A stretch of 38,726 nt of DNA from positions 1 through 38,726 of the forward strand of contig JAJFGX010000051.1 in NCBI GenBank assembly GCA_021775895.1, given 5' to 3'. The notes under the pieces were generated by a model. That model was not told the DNA's origin, searched no databases, and saw nothing but the letters and a program-made list of their open reading frames with translations. Shown in pieces: positions 8,900-17,436 of this stretch (within the stretch, counting starts at the first letter, position 1; the number at the start of each line of letters is the position of its first letter). The position numbers and the translations under genes are program-made. The stretch comes from Alphaproteobacteria bacterium. Lineage in GTDB: Bacteria > Pseudomonadota > Alphaproteobacteria > Micavibrionales > CSBR16-224.

Positions 8900-9535
8900 A
8901 TGCTCAAAACTTGGAATGAAAAACTAATATCAGCAGCTTCATTTGGCAATTTACCTGAAATAAAAAGAGCCTTAGAGAATGGGGCAAATGTTAATACAAA
9001 AACTAAACTTGATGGAGATAGTCCACTTGCTCTAGCTGCTTTTAATGGAAACTTAGAATGTCTTGAATATTTAATTGAGGCAAAAGCAGAAATAGACCAT
9101 GAAAATGACTATGGCAGTACTGCACTAATATATGCAACTACACAGAACCACGCAGATTGCTTAAAAATACTAATTGATGCGGGTGCTGATATAAACATAT
9201 CTAATAGTTTTCAATCTACAGCTCTTCTACTAGCCTCCGTCAGAGGTAACTTAGAATGTCTTGAATTATTAATTGCCGAAAATGCAGATATAGAAGCTCA
9301 AAATAAATCTGGAGATACAGCATTAACCTACGCTACACTTAACAGCCATAGAGAATGCGTTGAAGCCTTAATTATGGCTGGTGCAAAAATTGATGTCCTT
9401 GATTCTAAGCAAATTGAACAATATTCCTACAAAATTAATGAGTTTAAAAAAGAAATTACACGTAAAAACTGTGCTGCGATACATGAAAAAAAAAGCGGGA
9501 TGAGGCAGTATGTTAGGTCAAGGCGTAAATTTTAG
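8900..9535 (+). CDS. ankyrin-repeat protein (likely start 8900, inside ORF 8849-9535)
   Basis: About four to five ankyrin repeats (DSPLALAAFNGNLECLEYLIEAKAEID..., TALIYATTQNHADCLKILIDAGADIN..., etc.). Confidence 0.85.
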   Translation: MLKTWNEKLISAASFGNLPEIKRALENGANVNTKTKLDGDSPLALAAFNGNLECLEYLIEAKAEIDHENDYGSTALIYATTQNHADCLKILIDAGADINISNSFQSTALLLASVRGNLECLELLIAENADIEAQNKSGDTALTYATLNSHRECVEALIMAGAKIDVLDSKQIEQYSYKINEFKKEITRKNCAAIHEKKSGMRQYVRSRRKF

Positions 9536-9606
9536 CTTGACATAGCTATGAGTGCATGGTAGAAAGCCATAATACCAAATTTATTAGGGAAACAAGGAGC
9601 ATTAAA

Positions 9607-10158
9607 ATGACAGAAATGACTATAAAAGATAAAATATCACAAGATAAAAAAACATCAGTTGCACAGCAATTACAAGGTAAGTTTGAATCCCTACTAAAGA
9701 TAAGTACAGGTCTTTTAGCTTTAGATAAACCAACTCAAACAGCAAGGTTTATGATAGAAGAACCAGAAAATGACCCTGAAGCTATAGAAAGAGCAAAAAA
9801 TATTAAGCAATGTAATATAATAAAAAGTTTTATACATGAGTTAACAGTGATCATAGATGAAACTTCCGAACAATTAGATAATGCTTCCTACAGAGAGGTT
9901 TTTAATATAACAGCATCAAGAGAAGACAATATTTTTGATTTCGTTGCTTTCGCACAACATGGAGAAGCAATAAATAATGCCTTAAAATTCTCTATAGAAA
10001 TTGAAGAAGACTTGACTAAAAGACAAGCTAAGCATATTGAAGAATCTGCTAAACACTCAAGTGAATATCAACAAATCAACTCCACGCCAGCTAAGAAAAA
10101 AATAAAGCGGACAAGCATCCTAGGAAACAGAACTAGTTTCAAAGGTGGAATGATGTAA
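9607..10158 (+). CDS. hypothetical protein, probably helical (likely start 9607)
   Basis: AAGGAG 8 nt upstream of ATG at 9607; no recognised domain. Confidence 0.6.
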   Translation: MTEMTIKDKISQDKKTSVAQQLQGKFESLLKISTGLLALDKPTQTARFMIEEPENDPEAIERAKNIKQCNIIKSFIHELTVIIDETSEQLDNASYREVFNITASREDNIFDFVAFAQHGEAINNALKFSIEIEEDLTKRQAKHIEESAKHSSEYQQINSTPAKKKIKRTSILGNRTSFKGGMM

Positions 10159-10265
10159 AAGTTAAATATTTAACTCTCTAATTTATAGCATCAAGAAGAA
10201 AACAAAACCAACGAGCACTTTTTAGCACGCTTCAGGTAGAAAATTTAATGGTTCTTAATATCTTT

Positions 10266-10315
10266 CTATACTAACAATTTATTCTTGCTAGTATAGATCC
10301 TAGCCTTAGCAAGGC
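10266..10315. repeat. two adjacent inverted repeats in the 9607-gene/10402-gene intergenic region
   Basis: CTATACTA/TAGTATAG (10266-10273/10289-10296) and GCCTT-agc-AAGGC (10303-10315). Confidence 0.6.
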
Positions 10316-10401
10316 ATATCATTATTGTGTAATTCTCTGTATAGTTAGTTTAATCTATCTATAGTAATTCTGAAAACAACATATAATTAAAGGAACTTAT
10401 C

Positions 10402-11556
10402 GTGCGACTTAAACTATTATTTACCGTTATTGTTATAACTTTCTGCTCCATCGTTTCTTCTAATAGCTTTGCAGCTGAAGAAGCTTACGAGACAATTATT
10501 TACAAAAGCAAAGGACTTGTCCTAAGACCGACTTCATCTTCATCCTCATCTCTTTCTGAATGGTGCACGGCACCTGCCACCAAAGCAAGAACTACACATG
10601 CCGTGGCTGTACTTTATAATGTTCCCCATAAACAGAGACTAAGTCTTTTAGGAGAAAGTTATGAAGCCTTTGTTCAAAATACAGTTATTCCTGCAATCAA
10701 GAAAGCCTGTGGATCTAGTGTCTCCATTTCACTTGTAGATATAGCAATGAAACACAGTGGTTTTAATCCAAGTATATCTGCATACGACATGAACCATGCA
10801 CCTACGTGGGATGTTTTTAAATTTAGAATAGACGAGACAGGCGTGTTTAGAACAGTGTACTCCCCTTCTGTTGCTAGAGTTCATATGACACAAGCACAGA
10901 TTGATGCACTTACTCCAAAACACGTATTAGAGTCTTCTCGAGCCTATAAAAATGCCTCAAAGGCTAGAGATGCCACTCTCAAAAAGAAAAAGTTTTTATT
11001 ACTGAACTCCTGCAAAGAGAAGGCAAAAGGGAAAGGAGCATATTGTAAATTTGGATGGTACATGAACGCCATCTATAATAATGATATTGAGAAGATACGA
11101 AAATTCGATCAAAGTGAAGCACTGCCGAGAGCAGCAAAAAAATCCCTTTTAAGTCATCTTGCAAATTATTATATGCGTGACCTTACATGTCTTAGTAAGG
11201 ATGCTGTGAAAAAAACAATCCGCTATAAAACTGATACCTATGACACATATCAAGGCGGTGTTTATGCTGGGCAAGATGGTGGCGATATTTACTCTGGCTC
11301 TTATATAATTAATCCTGAATTTGTTCCAGTGTGCAATAGAATTTGTAATCATTTCGGTGGTAGCATTAACAGAGATATGGGATTGGGTTTGTGGAGAAAA
11401 AATTATATTAATATTTTCAATGAGATTGATAAAGTAAAAGTAGAAAACTGTAATAGCCCAAAAAGGAAGCAATTCGAAAGAAACCTTATTTCTATGACCA
11501 TCCTATCCCATGATCACAAATCAAAATGGTTTAATGCTGAATTAGACTTTAAATAA
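10402..11556 (+). CDS. hypothetical exported protein
   Basis: GTG start with AAAGGA RBS, signal peptide (LLFTVIVITFCSIVSSNSFA), multiple Cys; no recognised family. Confidence 0.7.
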   Translation: MRLKLLFTVIVITFCSIVSSNSFAAEEAYETIIYKSKGLVLRPTSSSSSSLSEWCTAPATKARTTHAVAVLYNVPHKQRLSLLGESYEAFVQNTVIPAIKKACGSSVSISLVDIAMKHSGFNPSISAYDMNHAPTWDVFKFRIDETGVFRTVYSPSVARVHMTQAQIDALTPKHVLESSRAYKNASKARDATLKKKKFLLLNSCKEKAKGKGAYCKFGWYMNAIYNNDIEKIRKFDQSEALPRAAKKSLLSHLANYYMRDLTCLSKDAVKKTIRYKTDTYDTYQGGVYAGQDGGDIYSGSYIINPEFVPVCNRICNHFGGSINRDMGLGLWRKNYINIFNEIDKVKVENCNSPKRKQFERNLISMTILSHDHKSKWFNAELDFK

Positions 11557-11609
11557 AGTCAGATAAGGTATCTGGAAAGCAGACGTTTAGTTTCTATATT
11601 CCTATCCAA

Positions 11610-12773
11610 CTATCTTTTTTTGTTCTTTACGTTGTTAAGATTAATAGTAGGCTTAGTCACTCGGCTGGGGGCAAGCCCCATTTGTTCAACTGTCTGTCTT
11701 CCGTGTTCTAGTACTTTTTCTTTCCACACATCATCATTCTCAAGAAAAAAAGCTCTTTTTGCTAAGTTTTTTGCTTTTTTATACATTGGGTCAGTTGCGG
11801 GTAGCTTTTTACTCCGTACCCAGTTGTCCATTGCCATTCCTTTAAAAACCTCAGCTGGCTTAAGTGTACCTATTTCTAATGTGACGGTTGTAACTACAAC
11901 TCCTTTTTCTACTTCTTCTTCAATGGCATTATTCATAGCACCTGTTCCAACTGAAGATTCTGAATTAATAGTTCCAGGACATGTTACTTTATCTCCCCAT
12001 ATTTTTTTTACTCTTGCATACCTAGAGGATCTTGATGAGCTGCTAGGTGTGTCAATAAATATCACCTCTACATCTCCAGAAGCACCAAGCCCTGTGTGAA
12101 TATCAATATGCTCCACAGTTTTTGCATTAACCAAATACTTTTTTAATATCCCACGCCATTGTTGGTTAGACCACTCAGGATCTTCGCCGCCATATACTAA
12201 GCTATCTTTAAATCTATATTGCCCTCTAGTAAGCGCATCTTGCATAGTTCTCGTACCATTTTTTGCAAACATAAAAAGAAAAGAAAGAGGCTGCCAATTT
12301 AACGTGTTAGGCATAAAAAAAGACTCTTCCCATTTGTTCATATCAAGAATATTACAAAGCTTCTCTGTCAAAGGGTGTTCCTCAGGTAAATCTTTTGACC
12401 AATCAATGTGATTGCGGTTTAGATCTACATTGTTTTCGTTAGTACGACTATTGTAAGCAAAACCATATGGGTTTATTGCGTGAACTAATAATACAGCCGT
12501 ATCATCAGGTAAATTATCAAATGATCCCAATTCCATTAAATTTAGCTGAATAGCAGATCCTGCATAACCTTCAGTACCATGTACACCAGAAGTTATAATT
12601 TTTACATTTTTTGCATCTTTTGAACCAATCCACACAGTATCCATAGCTAAATCTTCACCCTCAGGTCCAAGACATATTGGGTTTACATGAGACTCCACCT
12701 CCCAGTCATGAGATTGAGCTATATCACAGAATTTCTTTCTTGCTTCTGAGTATGTTGAACTAAAGTAATGCAT
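11610..12773 (-). CDS. M14-like metallopeptidase (DUF2817 type)
   Basis: TSGVHGTEGYAGSAIQ, HAINPYGFAYNSRTNENNVDLNRN, IDIHTGLG, VTLEIGT motifs. Confidence 0.85.
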   Translation of the reverse strand: MHYFSSTYSEARKKFCDIAQSHDWEVESHVNPICLGPEGEDLAMDTVWIGSKDAKNVKIITSGVHGTEGYAGSAIQLNLMELGSFDNLPDDTAVLLVHAINPYGFAYNSRTNENNVDLNRNHIDWSKDLPEEHPLTEKLCNILDMNKWEESFFMPNTLNWQPLSFLFMFAKNGTRTMQDALTRGQYRFKDSLVYGGEDPEWSNQQWRGILKKYLVNAKTVEHIDIHTGLGASGDVEVIFIDTPSSSSRSSRYARVKKIWGDKVTCPGTINSESSVGTGAMNNAIEEEVEKGVVVTTVTLEIGTLKPAEVFKGMAMDNWVRSKKLPATDPMYKKAKNLAKRAFFLENDDVWKEKVLEHGRQTVEQMGLAPSRVTKPTINLNNVKNKKR

Positions 12774-12892
12774 TCCTCTTCATTCCTTCTTTATCTTATT
12801 TCAGTTTTCATTTTAGCATATTTTTTTATAATTCAGATAATATTTGTTCCATTTTATCAAAATTAGGTGATAGAGAAATGTGGTTACTCCGC

Positions 12893-12918
12893 AAAAAAAG
12901 CCCTAATTCAAAGGCTTT
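12893..12918 (-). terminator. rho-independent terminator downstream of tRNA-Glu
   Basis: Reverse strand AAAGCC tttgaattag GGCTTT followed by TTTT. Confidence 0.75.
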
Positions 12919-12947
12919 CTATATGCAGATAACTTCTAGTGAAAAAA

Positions 12948-13023
12948 TGGTGTCCCCTACGGGATTCGAACCCGTGTTGCCGCCGTGAAAGGGCAGTGTC
13001 CTAGGCCTCTAGACGAAGGGGAC
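12948..13023 (-). tRNA. tRNA-Glu (anticodon TTC), CCA encoded
   Basis: Reverse complement gtccccttcgtctagaggcctaggacactgccctttcacggcggcaacacgggttcgaatcccgtaggggacacca folds as a cloverleaf; anticodon loop CTTTCAC. Confidence 0.97.
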
Positions 13024-13038
13024 TTGCTATAAAAGCGA

Positions 13039-13091
13039 TCTTCTTTAAAGAAGACTTGCATTTTTAACTAACTTTTGAGAAGAATGCAAGT
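13039..13091. repeat. stacked inverted repeats upstream of tRNA-Glu
   Basis: 16-nt palindrome TCTTCTTTAAAGAAGA (13039-13054) and ACTTGCATT/AATGCAAGT (13054-13062/13083-13091). Confidence 0.7.
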
Positions 13092-13168
13092 TATTTTATA
13101 AAAAAATATTGCTTATAATCTTTTCTGTTTTTATAACGTATAATATATAACATTAATAAAGGTAAAAA

Positions 13169-13702
13169 ATGGCACACTCATTATCATACACAATTGACGT
13201 AAATAAAATCACGAGTAAAAAGCGAGTTGAAAAAATTCAGGCAGATGCTGATGAATGCTCACTATTAGCAGAACGACTTAAAATTTTAGAAGTAACAAAT
13301 TTAAGTGCAGAACTTATTTTGCAACGTAAAGGTGACCTAATTTCCATGTCTGGCTCGTTTACTAGTGAAGTTGTGCAGGAATGTGTAGCAACACTAAAAC
13401 CCGTTCATAACCAAATAGAGGATACATTTGAGATAGTATTCTATGATGCAGATAAAGGAGAATTAGAAGGTATTAAAGTGGAATACGAAGAATTTCATGA
13501 CAATGTACTTGATATCGGAGATGTTATAATCCAGCAATTAGCATTAGCCTTGCCAAGCTATCCTAAAGCTGATGGAGTGGAGTTTTTTGATCACATAGAA
13601 GAAGCAGAGCCTTTAGAGACCACAGAAAAAGAGACATATCGCCCTTTTGAAACTTTGTTAAAAGGCGTAACAGCAACCAATGATGAAAAAGATAAAGAGT
13701 AA
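13169..13702 (+). CDS. YceD/DUF177 family protein
   Basis: Central 'GSFTSEVVQECVATLKPVHNQIEDTFEIVFYDAD' and 'DIGDVIIQQLALALPSYPKAD' typical of DUF177. Confidence 0.85.
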   Translation: MAHSLSYTIDVNKITSKKRVEKIQADADECSLLAERLKILEVTNLSAELILQRKGDLISMSGSFTSEVVQECVATLKPVHNQIEDTFEIVFYDADKGELEGIKVEYEEFHDNVLDIGDVIIQQLALALPSYPKADGVEFFDHIEEAEPLETTEKETYRPFETLLKGVTATNDEKDKE

Positions 13703-13705
13703 TTT

Positions 13706-14773
13706 GTGGATATGAGTAAAGGTAAACCATTTAAATCTTTATTGAACCTTGTTAAACCTGAAACAGCTCATAATTTAGCAATTTCTGCGTTACAGTACTT
13801 ACCTTTTTGTTTCCCAAAAGTGGTTGTTCCTGACTGCTCAATTACAGTATGGAATCAAAAATTTTCTAATCCTTTGGGACTGGCGGCAGGTTTTGATAAA
13901 AATGCAGAGGCATTAACAGCTTTATCACGCTTTGGTTTTGGTTTTATTGAAGTGGGTACAGTTACCCTTGAACCTCAAATTGGTAACGACAAGCCTAGAA
14001 TTTTTCGAGATGAAAATACAAACTCCGTTATAAATCGTATGGGTTTCCCAAGCGTAGGGCTAAATAAATTCAAAAAAAATTTACAAAAACATATGCCTTT
14101 TTCTCTACCTGTTGGTGTTAATATAGGAAAAAATAAAAACACTGAAGGTCTAGAAGCTATCTGTAATGATTATAAATTATGTGTGGAAGAATTGTCGGCT
14201 ATAGCAGATTATTTTGTAGTTAATGTTTCATCGCCAAATACCGCTGGTCTACGTGACTTGCAAACAGCAGAAGCTTTAACAACTTTATTGTCAGAATTGG
14301 TTAATGCAAAGCAAAAAAATACGCCTTTATTGGTTAAAATAGCACCAGATTTAGACTTTAATCAGTTAAGTGAAGTTGCCGAGGTCATTATTAAGACAAA
14401 ATGCGATGGAGTAATTATTTCTAATACTACAATTACAAGACCTGAAAATATGTCCAGCGATTTTTCTGCAAAACAAGGGGGGCTTAGCGGTAGTGAGCAC
14501 TTAAGAAAGATGTCTACAAAAATGATTGGACAGTTTTATCACATGACCAATGGTAAAGTTCCTATTGTTGGCGTTGGTGGTGTATCTAGTGGACAAGATA
14601 TGTATGATAAAATGTGTGCTGGAGCTTCTTTAGTGCAGCTATATACTGCTTTTGTATTTGAAGGAGTATCATTAATACCAAATATTATGAAAGAATTTTC
14701 TGAAATTCTACAAAAAAACAATGTAACCAATTGTGCAGATATTATAGGAATGTCTAGCACTAAATATTTATAA
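13706..14773 (+). CDS. pyrD: dihydroorotate dehydrogenase (quinone), class 2
   Basis: NPLGLAAGFDKNAEAL, FIEVGTVTLEPQIGNDKPRIFR, NVSSPNTAGLRDLQ, GVGGVSSGQDMYDKMCAGASLVQLYTAF. Confidence 0.97.
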   Translation: MDMSKGKPFKSLLNLVKPETAHNLAISALQYLPFCFPKVVVPDCSITVWNQKFSNPLGLAAGFDKNAEALTALSRFGFGFIEVGTVTLEPQIGNDKPRIFRDENTNSVINRMGFPSVGLNKFKKNLQKHMPFSLPVGVNIGKNKNTEGLEAICNDYKLCVEELSAIADYFVVNVSSPNTAGLRDLQTAEALTTLLSELVNAKQKNTPLLVKIAPDLDFNQLSEVAEVIIKTKCDGVIISNTTITRPENMSSDFSAKQGGLSGSEHLRKMSTKMIGQFYHMTNGKVPIVGVGGVSSGQDMYDKMCAGASLVQLYTAFVFEGVSLIPNIMKEFSEILQKNNVTNCADIIGMSSTKYL

Positions 14774-14786
14774 GATACAGCATATC

Positions 14787-15587
14787 ATGAACTTACATAT
14801 TTTTATTAAAAAGCCTAAACAGGTTATAAGTTGGTGGCTGCGTGCAATAATCAACCAGATCTCCGACCCAGATAAACAATTCAATGTTGCTCTTTCAAGC
14901 TTAATTTCTAACGAAACAAAAATGGAACAACCTATATCACCAATTATTTTTGATATAGGCGCACATCATGGTGAAAGCATTGCACGCTTTAAAAAACTTT
15001 TTCCTTCTATTTCTATACATTCTTTTGAACCAGACAAAGATAACTTTAAATTGTTAGAAAAGCATTGGTCTGGTAAAAAAGATGTTTTCTTAAATAATAT
15101 AGGCGTGAGCAGTGCTAAAGGAATGCTAACATTTCATAGAAACTTAAAAAGCAACACGTCTAGCTTTCACAAAATCAATATGAATTCAGAATGGGCAGAA
15201 AATAGAAGTGCTAGGTACGGTGTCTCCGCTAAGGAATACACAGAGAAAAGCTATGATGTGCCTGTAACAGACCTAGACTCTTATATTAAAGATAATAACA
15301 TTCAGCATGTTAATTTACTTAAAATGGACACTCAAGGGCATGAAGATGAGGTTCTAAAGGGCTGTAAAAACGCTATAGATAACGGAATAATAGACATCAT
15401 TGTAACTGAATTGATTGTAGGTGACCCTTACATGAAATCACTTCAGTTCTACGACCTTGAAAAAATACTAATACCTGCTGGTTATAGACTCTATGGAATT
15501 GATCGTCACGGAGACTTACTAAACACACCATCATTATATTTTAACGTTATTTACGTACATGAAAAATATTTAAAATTAATTTCTTAA
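14787..15587 (+). CDS. FkbM-family methyltransferase
   Basis: IIFDIGAHHGESIARFKKLFPSISIHSFEPDKDNF, LLKMDTQGHEDEVLKG. Confidence 0.88.
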   Translation: MNLHIFIKKPKQVISWWLRAIINQISDPDKQFNVALSSLISNETKMEQPISPIIFDIGAHHGESIARFKKLFPSISIHSFEPDKDNFKLLEKHWSGKKDVFLNNIGVSSAKGMLTFHRNLKSNTSSFHKINMNSEWAENRSARYGVSAKEYTEKSYDVPVTDLDSYIKDNNIQHVNLLKMDTQGHEDEVLKGCKNAIDNGIIDIIVTELIVGDPYMKSLQFYDLEKILIPAGYRLYGIDRHGDLLNTPSLYFNVIYVHEKYLKLIS

Positions 15588-15645
15588 GAGGCAAAACCTG
15601 TACATAGGAATCGACTCAAAGATAAAATTAAGCTAGTATGCAAAG

Positions 15646-17079
15646 ATGAAAACAAAGAAACAATCTAGAATCCGTATTAAAACGCTTGATGAAACTAAAT
15701 CACGCCCGTTTCTGGCTGTCAATAATGTCATTAGTACAGTTAAAAAGAAAAAGTCTATAAATAAAAAACACATCAAATCTAAGCATGGCTTTTTACAAAA
15801 TATAACCAATAGCAAGATTGAGCTAGCTATGTACAGTGCAGCAATATCATTGACTATAGGACTAGCTTTGTTGGCTGTATGGCATTATTTTGGTATAGGC
15901 ACTAGCTTAATGATGATGCTAATCATAGGATTAGGGGCTGCTTTATTTTATAATTGGCGTAAGCAACATGCTATCTCTAACGCCTTTGCTATGGAACGAA
16001 AGAAATTATCCTCTAACTATGATCGCCTAGTCCGTGAAACAGCTAGAAATAGACAAGATTTTGCATCATTGAAACAAGATTTAATTGAAACAGGTCAAAC
16101 GGCACAGCGTATTAAGCAAATACGTGATATTGGGGCTAATGAAGATGTTAGTGTACGTATGTTAGATACATTGGTTGAAAAATTAAGTTACCTTGGCGTT
16201 GAGGCATTAGAAGATAAAAAAGAGTTTGTTCATACTCCTTTAGCAGATATAATTGGAAAACAAACAAACTCTAACTTATCTAGGTCATCAAAAGACAAGC
16301 AATTCACACATATTGACCGCTTTGATGATTGGACTGACAAAAAGATATTAGATCATGTTTCCAATGCAATAAAACAAAATGATATTGACTTATTTATTCA
16401 GCCGATTGTTAATTTACCACAACGTAAACGCCACTTCTATGAAATGTACTCTAGGATTCGTGTAGATTCTGACGCATATTTGCCTGCCTATCGTTATATC
16501 GATTTAGCATCTAAGCATAATATGTTGGCAGAGATTGATAATATACTATTATTACGTGGATTACAGTTGATACAAGCCGCTGATGCAGGTAACTTAAATC
16601 GTTCATTTTTTTGCAATATAACTCCTTTAACCCTTAACGATCAAAAATTTATGGGAGATTTGCTTGAATTCTTAACACAATATAGAATTTTAGCTCCACG
16701 ATTAATATTTGAACTTGCTCAAAGCGATGTCATGATGATAGATGAGAATGTTTCTCGTATATTAGATGGATTATCACGTTTGGGGTGCCGCTTTTCTATG
16801 GATTGTGTAACAACAATAGACTTTGATTTCTCTAGCATTGAAGCCTGCCATATTCGCTTCATAAAGATTGGCAGCAAACTACTAAATCGTAAACTTAATG
16901 AGAAAAATGGTTTCACACAACTACGTCTTTTAAAAGATAATTTAGACTATAACGGTATTGATTTAATAGTTGAAAAAATTGAAACTGAAGAACAAGTATT
17001 AAAATTATTAGATATTGATATAAATTATGGACAAGGTTATTTATTCGGTGAACCACGCAGGTGGGCCATCAAAGAGTAA
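15646..17079 (+). CDS. membrane-anchored, coiled-coil, degenerate EAL-domain protein (TipF-like architecture)
   Basis: Two predicted TM segments, coiled coil, C-terminal EAL fold (IDLFIQPIVNLPQRKRHFYEMYSRIR... VEKIETEEQVLKLLDIDINYGQGYLFGEPR). Confidence 0.85.
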   Translation: MKTKKQSRIRIKTLDETKSRPFLAVNNVISTVKKKKSINKKHIKSKHGFLQNITNSKIELAMYSAAISLTIGLALLAVWHYFGIGTSLMMMLIIGLGAALFYNWRKQHAISNAFAMERKKLSSNYDRLVRETARNRQDFASLKQDLIETGQTAQRIKQIRDIGANEDVSVRMLDTLVEKLSYLGVEALEDKKEFVHTPLADIIGKQTNSNLSRSSKDKQFTHIDRFDDWTDKKILDHVSNAIKQNDIDLFIQPIVNLPQRKRHFYEMYSRIRVDSDAYLPAYRYIDLASKHNMLAEIDNILLLRGLQLIQAADAGNLNRSFFCNITPLTLNDQKFMGDLLEFLTQYRILAPRLIFELAQSDVMMIDENVSRILDGLSRLGCRFSMDCVTTIDFDFSSIEACHIRFIKIGSKLLNRKLNEKNGFTQLRLLKDNLDYNGIDLIVEKIETEEQVLKLLDIDINYGQGYLFGEPRRWAIKE

Positions 17080-17178
17080 ACCCTAATATCTATAATTATC
17101 AAATAGTTACTTAACTTGAGCAACCTCAAACTTCAACCTTAAAATACATATAAAATTTTATTTAAATCTGTACTTAAT

Positions 17179-17207
17179 TTGACGAATTGTTAAAAAAGAG
17201 ATATAAT
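17179..17207 (+). promoter_or_regulatory. candidate sigma70 promoter for dotA
   Basis: TTGACG (17179-17184), 17-bp spacer, consensus TATAAT (17202-17207). Confidence 0.7.
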
Positions 17208-17307
17208 AAAGAGATATAGCTCTAATTAAAATTTGAAGTAATTTTAGCGTGAGTGATTCGTGGTATGTATAGTGTTGCACGATATGATATATTGATTTTA
17301 TATAGGC

Positions 17308-17416
17308 GATATAGTCTTTTCAATTTGCTTTTACACTAGGCATAAGGAACGAGGCCTAGTAACCTAGGTGAGAGACGAAATAACAACGTGTAAAAGTTAA
17401 GTGAAATGACTATATT
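17308..17416 (+). ncRNA. candidate structured 5' leader (cis element) of dotA
   Basis: Arms 17308-17336 and 17388-17416 form 24 WC + 2 GU pairs of 29 with no bulges; 51-nt apical region has alternative hairpins; ends 7 nt before AGGGG RBS. Confidence 0.6.
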
Positions 17417-17436
17417 AACAAATAGGGGTGTTAAAT

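Noticed and set aside
12948-13023. tRNA-Glu as an integration site for a genomic island
   Set aside because: No integrase and no tRNA 3'-end duplication noticed nearby; flanking genes are ordinary
17308-17416. Hammerhead or other self-cleaving ribozyme in the dotA leader
   Set aside because: GAGACGAAA resembles part of a hammerhead core, but no CUGAUGA strand or proper three-stem junction was found
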